Assembly (NCBI GenBank): GCA_963714055.1
Contig: OY970227.1
Location: forward strand, 434,001-498,000
Reading direction: 5' to 3'
DNA from: JACDBE01 sp963714055
Lineage (GTDB): Bacteria > Actinomycetota > Acidimicrobiia > Spongiisociales > UBA5794
Length of the DNA: 64,000 nucleotides
Shown: positions 35,055 to 43,673 of the stretch, piece after piece
Layout of the letters: each line of letters opens with the position of its first letter
Position numbering within the stretch: position 1 is the first letter of the stretch
Made by a program: the position numbers and the translations under genes
The notes under the pieces: model-generated
Told to the model about the DNA's origin: nothing
The model's input: the letters and a program-made list of their open reading frames with translations, nothing else
The model's database searches: none

Positions 35055-36628
35055 GGTTGGAGCTCCGTGAAGTAGATGCGCACCAGGTCCTGCATGCTCG
35101 GGGGCACCGACATCCGGTCGAGGGTGTCGAGCGCCTGCTGTTGGTAGTCGAGGAACCGGTCGGCGTAGGGGACCAGCGGGGCGTTGATCAGCCCCTCGCC
35201 GATGGTGCGGCCCCTGACCTGCCCGGTCGGGTCTGACGTGTCGAAGTCGACTCGCTCCTCCTCGCCGACGGCGTCCGGCGGCGGGTCGAAGATGACCCCC
35301 CGGGACGGGTCGGCGACGTGGTCGTTGTCGCCCTGTCCGCTGCCGGATGTGTTCCCACCGCTCCCGGTGCCGCCGGTGCCCGGACCCGGGTTGTTCGCCC
35401 CTGACCCGCCTCCGCCACCACCGCCACCCTGCCCCTGCCCCTGGCCTTGCCCCTCGCCTTGCCCCTCGCCGCTCACCCTGACCCTGGCCTTGACCTGGCC
35501 TTGGCCTTCGCCCTGGCCCTCTACCTTGGCCCTGCCCCTCGCCCTCGCCCCGCTCTCGCCCCTCGCCTCGCCAAGCCGGCCCTGGACATCACGCACGGTG
35601 GTGCGTGCCGCCGCCGCGCTGTCGGCGGCGGAGGCGCGGCCCTCGGCGGCGGCGGCCGCGGCGGCGGCATCCGCCAGGGCATCGCCGGGATCACCCGGGG
35701 CGGCCATCGCCTGGCCGGCCGCCTCGAGCAGGTCGCCCAGCTCCAGCGACGTCGGTGACAGCAGGTCGGACAGCTCGGCGAGCTGCTCGGCGGCGGCCGC
35801 TCGTTCCTCGGGAGACATCGCATCGGCGCTCTCGGCCAGGTCGCCCAGCTGCTCGGACAGGCTCTCGCCATCTCCGATCGGGTCCTGGCGCAGCCGCTGT
35901 TCCACGCCGGACAACGCCGCCCGCATGGGAAGGGCGTCGGCGTCGTCGAGCTCGGCCAGCTCCGAGCGCGTCTCTCCGAGCCGGGCGATCGCCTCGTCGA
36001 GGTCTGCCGCCTCCTCGAGCTCCTCGGCGGTGCGCTCGAGGATGTCGGCGACCTGCTCGTCAGGGGTCTCGGCGGCCTCCTCGCGGAGGTCGTCGATGGC
36101 CTCGGCGATCAGTTCTTCGGCGGCCTGCCGACGATCCTGCTCGGCGTCGGCGGGAGATGCCGGGATGGCGAGGGCGAGGGCACAGACCACCGCCAGCGCC
36201 GCCAGCGCCACCAACCTCGTCTCGGGGAGTGATCGCCCGAACCCGGCGAGGCCCCTGCCTTCCGCCCAGGCAGCCGCCCGGAGGACCTGGGCTTCCTCGA
36301 TCGTGGTCCGGGGGTCGTGTGCGGCGAGCTCCAGGGCGGTCGCCACCTGGTCGTTGGATCCGAGCCTGGTGTCGAGCTCGATGGCGGCGCGTCTTGGTGA
36401 GGGACGCCGCAGCAACGTCAACGCCGTCGCTCCGATCACCGCAACGACAACGGCGACGACGATGGCGGCTTCACTCCAGGGGAGCACGATGCGGCGCCCG
36501 ACGCCGAGCAGGAGCGCACCCCCGGCGGCGACGACACCGACGGCGACCACCACCCGCCGCGTCAGGTCCATGGTGATGAGGCGGCGTCGGGCCGCGGCCA
36601 CGATCCGGCCGATGGCCTCAGGCGGCAC
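35051..36628 (-). CDS. membrane coiled-coil protein with Gln/Gly-rich repeat, MoxR operon (DUF4175-like?)
   Basis: About 525 residues. Start GTG at 36628 is chosen because GGAGG lies 9 nt upstream; GTG 36634 is possible, and both overlap the permease end. Two N-terminal helices (VVVAVGVVAAGGALLLGV, AAIVVAVVVAVIGATALTLL), a third at LVALAALAVVCALALAI, then long acidic helices (EELIAEAIDDLREEAAET...), a Glu/Gln/Gly tract followed by poly-Gly (35428-35545), and a conserved-looking C-terminal domain ending VPYADRFLDYQQQALDTLDR. In planctomycetes a DUF4175 protein holds this position in similar operons; the match here is by layout only. Confidence 0.75.
35428..35545 (-). repeat. degenerate hexanucleotide tract encoding Gln-Gly/Glu-Gly repeats
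   Basis: About 118 bp of GGCCAG/GGCGAG-like hexamers on the minus strand. Reading in frame gives EGQGEGQGQ, then VKARVRVS, then GEGQGEGQGQGQGQG. In the +1 frame the middle segment reads QGQGQGE, so the tract appears to carry two compensating slippage indels. It lies inside the coiled-coil membrane gene. Confidence 0.8.
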
Positions 36629-37760
36629 CGGCACCCACCTCCACCGCCTCGGGTTCCGCTGCACGCTTCCCGTTGCGACCGGGGAGCCAGTTGACCTTCT
36701 GCCGCGGCACGGTCACCAGGCGGCTCGCCCGCCACAGGGCGAGCACCGTGACCAACGTCTGGAAGACCAGCACCCGCCACCAGATGGACCCCCTGATCGG
36801 GTCGGCGACCGTGGGCGCCGGCAGCATCTGAGTGATCTCCGCCGCAGGGAAGGCACGATCACCTTCGACGAACCCACCGGACACACCGCCGCCAAGTCGG
36901 GCGAACGGGTCGTAGAGCACGTCGGCGTCGGCGGCGGCGAATCCTTGGCGCTTGATCAGCACGCTGCGGAAGGGCTGGTAAGGGGACGGCACGATCTCGG
37001 CGCCGAACCGGAGCACCTCGCTGGAGGCGTCGACCAGGCCCAGGTAGGGATTGACCCACGCCGAGTACAGCTCGCGGCCGTCGTCGCGGGGCAGGCCCTG
37101 GCTGTAGCGGGTCCGGCCGGTGTCTTCGGGGGCGAGCAGCAACACCTCGGCGGCCACCAGGGCGAATCCTCCGAACACCAGCACGGCGGCGACGACGTAC
37201 GAGCCGAGCACCGCCCCCTGCACGCTCCTCGCCCGCGCCGAGATCCACATCGAGACGGCACCGATGGTGATGGCAGTCCCGGCAACCATGACCACCCCCA
37301 TCACCGCCTGCCCGACGGTGACCCCGCCGAGCAGCACCGGGACCACGAGGAGGGGAAGGGCGACGACCAGCAGCAGCAGGATGAAGGCCAGCGACGACGC
37401 CAGCTTGCCCACCACGATCCGCGTCCCACTGAGCTGGCTCACCTGCAACAACGGCAGGGTCTGACGCTCCCGCTCCCCCACGATGGCCACCGCCGCCTGG
37501 CCGGGCACCACGAAGACGGCGGCGGTGAGCAGCCCGAGCAGGACGGCATGGAGGATGTACGGACCCATCGACGAGGCGGCGAACACCGACCCCAACCCGG
37601 CCAGGCCCGAGTCGTCGATGCGGGTCTCCGCCGAGCTGCGCGCCACCAGGTACGAGAGGAAGGTGAGCATCCCCAGCGCCAGCACCCACACCGAGATCAG
37701 CAGAGGTGAGCGGAGGGTCCTGAAGCGCTCCTGGAGCTCGCGGCGGGCCACCGGGTTCAT
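36618..37760 (-). CDS. ABC-2 type permease of the MoxR operon
   Basis: 380 residues from ATG 37760 (MNPVARRELQERFRTLRSPL), overlapping the ATPase stop by 4 bp. About six membrane helices are visible (LLISVWVLALGMLTFLSYL, YILHAVLLGLLTAAVFVV, LASSLAFILLLLVVALPLLVV, VMGVVMVAGTAITIGAVSMWI, VVAAVLVFGGFALVAAEVLL, WWRVLVFQTLVTVLAL). The ABC-2 marker VGERERQTLPLLQVSQLSGTRIVVGKLAS is present. It forms a transporter with the following ATPase. Cargo unknown. Confidence 0.9.
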   Translation of the reverse strand: MNPVARRELQERFRTLRSPLLISVWVLALGMLTFLSYLVARSSAETRIDDSGLAGLGSVFAASSMGPYILHAVLLGLLTAAVFVVPGQAAVAIVGERERQTLPLLQVSQLSGTRIVVGKLASSLAFILLLLVVALPLLVVPVLLGGVTVGQAVMGVVMVAGTAITIGAVSMWISARARSVQGAVLGSYVVAAVLVFGGFALVAAEVLLLAPEDTGRTRYSQGLPRDDGRELYSAWVNPYLGLVDASSEVLRFGAEIVPSPYQPFRSVLIKRQGFAAADADVLYDPFARLGGGVSGGFVEGDRAFPAAEITQMLPAPTVADPIRGSIWWRVLVFQTLVTVLALWRASRLVTVPRQKVNWLPGRNGKRAAEPEAVEVGAGAA

Positions 37761-38737
37761 GTCGCCGGCCCTTCGGCGCTCGGCGCCACCCGTCCCGGCT
37801 CCCGCCCCAGCTTGGGATCGGCGGTGAGCTGCAGGAACAGATCCTCCAGCCCGGCACCCTCGATCCGCCACTCCGAGACCGCCACCCCACTGCCTACCAG
37901 GTCGGCGAGGATGGACGCCGAGACGTCGTCGCCACCGTCGAATCGCAGCCGGACGATGGAGCGCTCGGTGTCGAGGTCGGACACCTCCGGTCGCTGCCGG
38001 AGCACCGCCTCGGCCCGTTCCACGTGCCCATCGTCCACCCGGGCGGTCACCCGGCGGGCGGCCAGGATGCGCGCCCGGACTTCGGGCATGCTGCCCTGGG
38101 CGAGGATGCGCCCGTGGTCGACCACGGCCAGATGGGAGCAGATCCCCTCGAGCTCGGAGAGGATGTGCGAGCTGATGACGATGGTGCGCTTCATCCGATG
38201 CAGCTCCCCGATGAGCTCGCGCAGCTCGACCCGGGCCCGCGGGTCGAGCCCGGAGGCGGGCTCGTCGAGCACCAGCAAGGCCGGGTCGTGGATGAGGGCC
38301 CGGGCGAGTGACAGTCGCTGCTTCATCCCCCGCGAGAGTGTGTTGACATCGGCGTCGGCCTTCTCCTCCAGGTCGACCAGGGCGAGCAGGTCGGCCACCA
38401 CGGCGGGTCGCGCCGAGGACCGGATCCGCTGGGTGGAGGCGAAGAACTCGAGGTACTCGGTGGAAGTGATGCCTTCGTAGACACCGAAGAAGTCGGGCAT
38501 GTAGCCGACGTGGCGCCGCACCGCCAGCGGGTCCTTGGCCGGGTCGATCCCACCGACGCGGACCCGGCCGCCGTCCCGCTCGAGCAGAGAGGTCATGATG
38601 AGAATCGACGTCGTCTTGCCGGCGCCATTGGGACCGATGAGGCCGAGCACCGACCCTTCGGGCACCTCGAGGTCGGCGTCGCGCAGGGCGTGGACCTTGC
38701 CGTACCGCTTCTCCACGGAGGCGAACTCGACGATCAC
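37757..38737 (-). CDS. ABC transporter ATP-binding protein of the MoxR operon
   Basis: 326 residues from a GTG overlapping the upstream stop (GTGA). Walker A LIGPNGAGKTTS, signature LSRGMKQRLSLARAL, Walker B LLVLDEPASGLDPRA and H-loop VISSHILSELEG are intact, plus a ~90-residue C-terminal domain with VSEWRIEGAGLEDLFLQL as in export ATPases such as CcmA/BcrA relatives. The open frame extends upstream, but the overlap-coupled GTG fits the operon style. Confidence 0.92.
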   Translation of the reverse strand: MIVEFASVEKRYGKVHALRDADLEVPEGSVLGLIGPNGAGKTTSILIMTSLLERDGGRVRVGGIDPAKDPLAVRRHVGYMPDFFGVYEGITSTEYLEFFASTQRIRSSARPAVVADLLALVDLEEKADADVNTLSRGMKQRLSLARALIHDPALLVLDEPASGLDPRARVELRELIGELHRMKRTIVISSHILSELEGICSHLAVVDHGRILAQGSMPEVRARILAARRVTARVDDGHVERAEAVLRQRPEVSDLDTERSIVRLRFDGGDDVSASILADLVGSGVAVSEWRIEGAGLEDLFLQLTADPKLGREPGRVAPSAEGPAT

Positions 38738-40839
38738 GCCGTCCACCCGAGTGCGTACTGCTGCATCCTTACCGGGGCGTCGACGAACTGCTCGGTGTCC
38801 TCCACCGACGCCCGCAGCAACATCTCCCCACCCGCCGAGACATGGCGGGTGGCGTCGATCGACCGCTCCCACTCGAAAGGCACCCAACCGGCCCCGGTCC
38901 AGTCCCAGATCTCGACTGCGTCGAACTGGCCGCCGGTCGCACCCACGGCGGCGCCGCCGGGAATGCCCTGCGGGACCCGATAGCTGAGCACGATGGAGTC
39001 GGCGCCGTACGTGTAGATCTCCTCGCCGTAGCGCTCGATGCTCGATGCGCCTTCGACGGCCAGCAGCTCAGGGGCGACCGAGCCGAGCTCGACGAGGTCG
39101 GTGTCGGCCAGGTCGAAGCGGCGCACCAGCAACGTCGTCCCCGGGCTCTCCGTCCGGTTGCCGTCCATGTCGACCTCGACGACCCGGTCCGCGGTCACAC
39201 CGAAGATGTAGGAGGCGTCGTCCTCCAGCGCCGGCCAATTCGACTCGAGGTGCGCTCCGAGCAGCCGGGCCTGCTCGTAGTCGATCTCGCCGGTGGACAT
39301 CGAGGGGACGACGACGGCGGGCTCGGCGGTGGCCGTTCTGCCTCCGACCACCGTCACCGAAGCGGTGTCGCCGGCGCCGAGCGGGTCACGGGAGCCGAAG
39401 CCGCGACCGTCGACGACCACGCCCCACGACTCGAGCGGCCAGGGCGTGTTGTTGGTGACGGTGACCTCGAGCCCTTCCTCGCCGGGGGTGACTTCGGCGT
39501 CGAGCTCGACCCGATCGCCCGGCGACCGGACCCGGGCAGCACCCAGTCCGAGGTCGTCGAGCTCGAACACCACGGTGCGATCGTCGACGACGCCCTCCGC
39601 CATCGCCCCGTCACCGGTGCCTGCCGGCAGCGCCTGCCAGCCCTCGCCGAGAGCCAGCACGTGTTCCCCGGCCGAGGCCACCTGGACCAGCAGGCCGGTG
39701 TCGGCCACCGCCATGGCCCGCCCGTCGTCGACCACGACCGAGGCGTGGTTGGCCGTGTAGTCGAGGACCTGGGCCTTGCCGACGAACCAGAAGCCACCCA
39801 GGAACAGCAGGCTGAGCACCGGGATGGTCACCCACGACCACTCCGGCTTGCCCACCGCCCGCAGCACGAGCATGTTGACCGGCCCCACCAGGACGATGAA
39901 CAGGAGGATGCCGGTGAGGAGCCAGGGCAGCGCCGGGACCGCCGCCTCCTGACCGGTGGACGCCGCCACCACCAGCCCCGCCTCGAGACCCATGCCGGAC
40001 GAGTCGATGATGTCCAGCCCGCCCGGGGTGTCGCGCAGGACCAGGCTCCACTCCTCGGAAGTGACCTCTTCGGGCGCCGCCGACATCACTCCCAGCTCGC
40101 CGTTCCCGAGTCGGGTCACGGCGATCCCGGTTCCGGCGAGCAGTGCCCCGCCGGCCGGCTCGGCGATCTCGGCGAGGTCGGCGCGGTCACCCAGCAGGCG
40201 ACCACCGTCCCTCACCCAGCCCTCCAGTGTCGACCGCGCCTCGTCGGTGAGGCGCGTGATGGATCCGGGCCCGGCCACGATGTAGCCGATCGGGGCGATG
40301 CGGGCGTCGAGTCGGTCGGGATCGAGCCGGACGACCTCCGGGGTGTCCAGCAGCGGCGTGGTGCGAGCCGACCTGAGAGCGGTATCGATGCCATCGACGC
40401 CGAGCACGCCGACCACCTCGGTCTCGGGGCGGCGGGCTCGACCGGCATACGACGCGACCTCGTCGCCGGCTTCGTCGCGGAGGACGACGGTGTACGACAG
40501 CGCACCCCTGCCGGCGGCCGGGCTCTCCAAGCGGTACTGCTTCACGCCACCCGCCGGAACCTCGACCGCCACCGCGGTCTTTCCACGGAACTCGAGCTCC
40601 AGCGTCCCCACCACGAGTTGCTGGGACCCGAGCTCGACATCGACCACCAACGGGGCGTCGACGGCGACCAGGCCGTCCAGGCCGGCAGAGACGTCCATGG
40701 TGACCGGACCAGACGGCGTCGTCGTCGTGGTGGCATCGGGCGCATCGCCGGCGAACGCCGGGGACGCCATGGCGAGGCCGAGGAGGACGGTTGCCACGAC
40801 GGTCAGCCCGAGGCGGGCCGGCGGCAGGGTGGTTCGCAC
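38734..40839 (-). CDS. secreted/membrane protein, first gene of the MoxR-ABC operon
   Basis: 701 residues from a GTG. Signal peptide (ARLGLTVVATVLLGLAMASPAFAG) with Ala-x-Ala cleavage, a beta-rich ectodomain, a segment with a gate-keeper-like 'GYIVAGPGSITRLTDEARSTL' run resembling a GATase fold, then two helices in the middle (LPWLLTGILLFIVLVGPVNMLVL and WVTIPVLSLLFLGGFWFVG) and a long C-terminal beta-rich ectodomain. I do not recognise a named family. Being first in the operon it likely represents the extracellular or periplasm-equivalent face of the complex. Confidence 0.7.
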   Translation of the reverse strand: MRTTLPPARLGLTVVATVLLGLAMASPAFAGDAPDATTTTTPSGPVTMDVSAGLDGLVAVDAPLVVDVELGSQQLVVGTLELEFRGKTAVAVEVPAGGVKQYRLESPAAGRGALSYTVVLRDEAGDEVASYAGRARRPETEVVGVLGVDGIDTALRSARTTPLLDTPEVVRLDPDRLDARIAPIGYIVAGPGSITRLTDEARSTLEGWVRDGGRLLGDRADLAEIAEPAGGALLAGTGIAVTRLGNGELGVMSAAPEEVTSEEWSLVLRDTPGGLDIIDSSGMGLEAGLVVAASTGQEAAVPALPWLLTGILLFIVLVGPVNMLVLRAVGKPEWSWVTIPVLSLLFLGGFWFVGKAQVLDYTANHASVVVDDGRAMAVADTGLLVQVASAGEHVLALGEGWQALPAGTGDGAMAEGVVDDRTVVFELDDLGLGAARVRSPGDRVELDAEVTPGEEGLEVTVTNNTPWPLESWGVVVDGRGFGSRDPLGAGDTASVTVVGGRTATAEPAVVVPSMSTGEIDYEQARLLGAHLESNWPALEDDASYIFGVTADRVVEVDMDGNRTESPGTTLLVRRFDLADTDLVELGSVAPELLAVEGASSIERYGEEIYTYGADSIVLSYRVPQGIPGGAAVGATGGQFDAVEIWDWTGAGWVPFEWERSIDATRHVSAGGEMLLRASVEDTEQFVDAPVRMQQYALGWTA

Positions 40840-40903
40840 GATGATCAGACGCCGATCGAAGAAGTCGGGTTCCCCGGGGGCGGCCCAACGCTACCCAGGA
40901 TCG

Positions 40904-40919
40904 GGCGCCAACCGGCGCC
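40904..40919 (-). terminator. hairpin downstream of whiB
   Basis: GGCGCC-AACC-GGCGCC, 13-28 bp past the whiB stop codon. Six-base arms with a four-base loop and no T tract. A possible terminator separating whiB from the operon that follows on the same strand. Confidence 0.35.
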
Positions 40920-40931
40920 ACCCCGTGTGCC

Positions 40932-41201
40932 TCAGGACGAGCGTCGTCGCAGCGCCCGGCGCCGGCGCTCGGTGGTCCCACCCCAGACGCCGAACGCCTC
41001 ACGCGCCTCCAGGGCGTAGTCGAGGCACTCGCTTCGCACCGGGCAGCGGGCGCACACCGCCAGTGCCGCCTCCTCGGAGGCCTTGTCTTGCGGGAAGAAC
41101 CATTCGGCGGTGGCGTCCCGGCAGGCGGCGAACACCGCCCACGGCCGCTCGTCGGTGATCGGAACCGGGATCATCCCGCCGGTCATCGATGCCGTCTCCA
41201 T
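40932..41201 (-). CDS. WhiB-family iron-sulfur transcriptional regulator
   Basis: 89 residues. The four cluster ligands are C27, C50, C53 and C59 (ACRDAT, CARCPVRSEC), followed by the family turn GVWGGTTERRRRALRRR that binds DNA and sigma factor. WhiB-like proteins are essentially restricted to actinobacteria and their phages and respond to redox or NO. A second ATG at 41186 is possible. The gene stands alone, divergent from the cyclotransferase-like gene across 138 bp. Confidence 0.95.
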   Translation of the reverse strand: METASMTGGMIPVPITDERPWAVFAACRDATAEWFFPQDKASEEAALAVCARCPVRSECLDYALEAREAFGVWGGTTERRRRALRRRSS

Positions 41202-41304
41202 CGGCCTCCTCCTCCGAGGTCGCCGCCGCCCCAGTGGTCGCCGGCTGTCGTGTTGACGCCGCCGCCGGCCGGTTTGGTTCCCGGGACCCGCGGTCAGGGA
41301 CGCC

Positions 41305-41310
41305 TACAAT
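41305..41310 (+). promoter_or_regulatory. -10 element for the cyclotransferase-like gene
   Basis: TACAAT, five of six bases of the -10 consensus, 29 bp before the TTG start with a GAGGGGAA ribosome site in between. No convincing -35 lies 16-18 bp upstream. Confidence 0.45.
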
Positions 41311-41339
41311 CGGCAGCCGTCTGAGCGCCGAGGGGAACC

Positions 41340-41774
41340 TTGCTCTACTTCGCGTACACCGCGCGCATCGACCCGGTGCGGATGGCTGCCGCCGCCCCCG
41401 GAGCCGAGTTCCGCTTCATCGCCCATCTCCCCGAGCACGGCCTGGAATGGCCCATCGCCGACGGTAGGGGTGGTGGCCTCCCCAGCATCATCCCGAACCC
41501 GGCCGCCACGGTGTGGGGCGCGGTGTTCGCCGTCCCCGAGCCCGAGTTCCCCGCCCTCGACGAGGCCGAGGTCGCCGAGGGACGGACGGCCTCGACCACC
41601 CAGGTGATCGACCGCACCGGCAAACGGCACACCGTCACCGTCCATGTCGCCGCCGCCGGCAGCGGGAACGGCCACCAGCCGTCAGCCGCCTATGTCGACC
41701 TCATGCTCGACGGATCACGCCATTGGGCGCTCCCCGCCGGCTGGATCGCCGGCCTCGAAGAGCTGCGCGCCTGA
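41340..41774 (+). CDS. gamma-glutamylcyclotransferase-like (GGCT/AIG2 fold) protein
   Basis: 144 residues. The start is a TTG: GAGGGGAACC precedes it directly and the protein then opens with LLYFAYTARIDPVRM, in register with the family's 'YFAYGSNM' motif. Further family-like stretches are FIAHLPEHGLEWPI, ATVWGAVFAVPEPEFPALDEAE and AAYVDLMLDGSRHWALPAGW. The fold cleaves or rearranges gamma-glutamylamines; the glycine-rich substrate loop here (AYTARI) is atypical, so activity is uncertain. Confidence 0.75.
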   Translation: MLYFAYTARIDPVRMAAAAPGAEFRFIAHLPEHGLEWPIADGRGGGLPSIIPNPAATVWGAVFAVPEPEFPALDEAEVAEGRTASTTQVIDRTGKRHTVTVHVAAAGSGNGHQPSAAYVDLMLDGSRHWALPAGWIAGLEELRA

Positions 41775-41829
41775 GCGTTCCCCGAGCCGGACCGTCCCGG
41801 AATCGGCCGCTCCGGTCTACCGTTGAATC

Positions 41830-42188
41830 GACGAGCCCGGGAGGCGACCGCGGTTCCGCCTCTTCGGGGGCGGGTCGAGGAAAGTCCGGACTCCACAGGG
41901 CAGGATGCTGGGTAACACCCAGGCGGGGCGACCCGACGGAAAGTGCAACAGAGAGCAGACCGCCGATGGGCCTCGCGGCCACAGGCAAGGGTGAAACGGT
42001 GGTGTAAGAGACCACCAGCGCCCCGGGCGACCGGGGCGGCTCGGTAAACCCCATCCGGAGCAAGGCCAAGCAGGGACAGGGTGGCCCGCCCGTCACGTCC
42101 CAGGTGGGCCGCAAGGAACCCGGCAGCAATGCCGTGGTCGAGAGAGATGGTCGCCCACGACAGAATCCGGCTTACACCCGGGCTCGTC
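41830..42188 (+). ncRNA. rnpB: RNase P RNA, bacterial class A
   Basis: The 5' core GAGGAAAGTCCGGACTCC (near 41877) and the 3' core ACAGAATCCGGCTTACA (near 42160) are unmistakable, with GGGTGAAACGGTGGTGTAAGAGACC between. The ends are set by a perfect 12-bp P1 helix, GACGAGCCCGGG (41830-41841) with CCCGGGCTCGTC (42177-42188). A TACCGT -10 (41818-41823) fits a start at 41830. Size ~359 nt. The 3' end is only 4 bp from the stop of the convergent lipoprotein gene. ORFs across this region are spurious. Confidence 0.97.
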
Positions 42189-42192
42189 ACAC

Positions 42193-42858
42193 TCACTCTG
42201 ATGCTATCGACAGGCCTTCGATGGCCTCGAGCTCCAGCTCGAGGCTGCGGTCGGCCGACCAGGCGTGGGCGGCGCTGAGCGAGGCGACCGCCGCCAGGGC
42301 ATAGGTGCGGGCGGTGGCTTCGTCCTCGGAGGCAGCCAGGTCGGTGACGAGTCGCCGGATCGGCACGGCGAGCGCCGGGCCTGCCGTGGCCACCATGTCG
42401 ACCTGCCAGGCTCCATCGACCAGGTGGGTGATCACCTCGGTGGTGGCGTCGCCGACACCGACGGTGACCGCGGCGTACCGCTCCCCCTCGGACGTGAACT
42501 CCTCGGCGCCGACGATGGTCACCTCGTCCAACGGCATCCCGAGGACTTCCTCGAATCCCTCGGCGAAGCTCTGCCAGTACGAGGAACGGGTGGCCTCCGG
42601 GAGCCCGGTGGCGGCCACCGCAGCGAGCTGCTCGCGGGTGAAGGCGTTCTCGGCACCGGCGAGCAGGGCGAGGTCGACGGGGTCCACCAGCCGGTCGATC
42701 GTGTCGACGTCGTCGTCGGCGATGGCCCCGAGCCAGTCGGCGACGGCGGCTATCGGCGTGACCGGGACCTCGGTCTCGGTAGTCGCCTCATCGCCGCACC
42801 CGCCCGCCAGGATGGCGAGGAGGAGAGGGAGGGCGAGCAAGGCGAACCGTTCCCGCAT
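42193..42858 (-). CDS. predicted lipoprotein of unknown function
   Basis: 221 residues from ATG 42858. Lipoprotein signal MRERFALLALPLLLAILAGGC with the lipobox LAGGC, so it should be anchored to the outer face of the membrane. The mature part is acidic and helical (VADWLGAIADDDVDTIDRLV, TEVITHLVDGAWQVDMVATAG) with no recognised domain; a DUF4878-like (NTF2-type) fold is possible. The end of the gene nearly touches rnpB. Confidence 0.75.
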   Translation of the reverse strand: MRERFALLALPLLLAILAGGCGDEATTETEVPVTPIAAVADWLGAIADDDVDTIDRLVDPVDLALLAGAENAFTREQLAAVAATGLPEATRSSYWQSFAEGFEEVLGMPLDEVTIVGAEEFTSEGERYAAVTVGVGDATTEVITHLVDGAWQVDMVATAGPALAVPIRRLVTDLAASEDEATARTYALAAVASLSAAHAWSADRSLELELEAIEGLSIASE

Positions 42859-42912
42859 GGCCGCCGAGCCTACCGAAGCCCTCCGCACAGCCAACCTCGT
42901 ACACTCGCCGCG

Positions 42913-43269
42913 GTGTGGTCGCAGGGCCGGGCGCTGGGGATCGGGCTCACCGCCGGGTTCATCGGCGGCCTGTTCGGGGTCGGCGGCGGGATCATCGTGG
43001 TGCCGGGACTGGTGCTCCTGCTCGGCTTCTCCCAGCACCAGGCATCGGGTACGTCGACGGCGACGATCGTCGCCACGTCGGCGGCGGCCGTCGTCGGGTT
43101 CGCCGCCGGCGGCGAGGTGGACGTGCCGGCCGCCGCCGCGTTGCTCGCCGGTGCCGGGCTGGGGGCGTGGCTGGGGGCCCGCTATCTCGACCGTGTCCCC
43201 GAGCTGTGGCTGCTTCGGGGCTTCATCCTGCTGCTGTTGTTCACCGTGGCACGGCTGGCGATCACGTGA
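42913..43269 (+). CDS. TauE/SafE half transporter, first subunit
   Basis: 118 residues from a GTG (VWSQGRALGIGLTAGFIGGL). Four predicted helices and the TauE family loop FGVGGGIIVVPGLVLLLGFSQHQASGTSTA. TauE/SafE exporters (sulfite, sulfoacetate) are normally one ~250-residue chain made of two homologous halves; here the first half ends with its own stop and overlaps the second by 4 bp. The upstream part of the frame overlaps the antisense lipoprotein, so the GTG start is preferred. Confidence 0.85.
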   Translation: MWSQGRALGIGLTAGFIGGLFGVGGGIIVVPGLVLLLGFSQHQASGTSTATIVATSAAAVVGFAAGGEVDVPAAAALLAGAGLGAWLGARYLDRVPELWLLRGFILLLLFTVARLAIT

Positions 43270-43673
43270 CCACCGCCATCGCCCTCGTCGCCATCGGTCT
43301 GGTCGCCGGAATGTTGGGGGCGTCCCTGGGCATCGGCGGCGGGGTGATCTTCGTCCCCGCCCTGGTGCTGGTCGCCGGGTTCGGGCAACACCTCGCCGAA
43401 GGGACTTCGCTGGCGGTGATCCTGCCCACCGCCATCGTGGGCACCTGGGTCCACCATCGCCACCACCGGGTCGTCTGGCCGACGGCGGTACCCGTCGGCC
43501 TCGCTGGAATCGTCGGCGCTCTCGCCGGCGCCCGATTGGCCCTGTCGCTCGACGGCACGGTGCTCCGCCGCCTCTACGCCGCCCTGCTGCTCGTCGTCAT
43601 CGTTCAGTTGACCATCCGCAGCGTCCACATGGCCAGGGATCAGCGGGACAACAGGGCCGGGTCGTCAACCTGA
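43266..43673 (+). CDS. TauE/SafE half transporter, second subunit
   Basis: 135 residues from a GTG overlapping the previous stop (GTGA). The second family loop LGIGGGVIFVPALVLVAGFGQHLAEGTSLAV is followed by three more helices (AVPVGLAGIVGALAGARLAL, LYAALLLVVIVQLTI). Both halves begin like independent starts and are coupled, so a real heterodimer of half transporters seems more likely than a frameshift. It overlaps the end of the convergent gene by 9 bp. Confidence 0.85.
   Translation: MTTAIALVAIGLVAGMLGASLGIGGGVIFVPALVLVAGFGQHLAEGTSLAVILPTAIVGTWVHHRHHRVVWPTAVPVGLAGIVGALAGARLALSLDGTVLRRLYAALLLVVIVQLTIRSVHMARDQRDNRAGSST

Noticed and set aside
35184..37709. 841-residue plus-strand open frame across the MoxR operon
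   Set aside because: Ser/Arg/Pro-rich antisense shadow of two confidently assigned membrane protein genes.
41513..42196. Open frames on both strands across 41.5-42.2 kb
   Set aside because: The region after 41830 is RNase P RNA with diagnostic conserved cores and a paired P1 helix.
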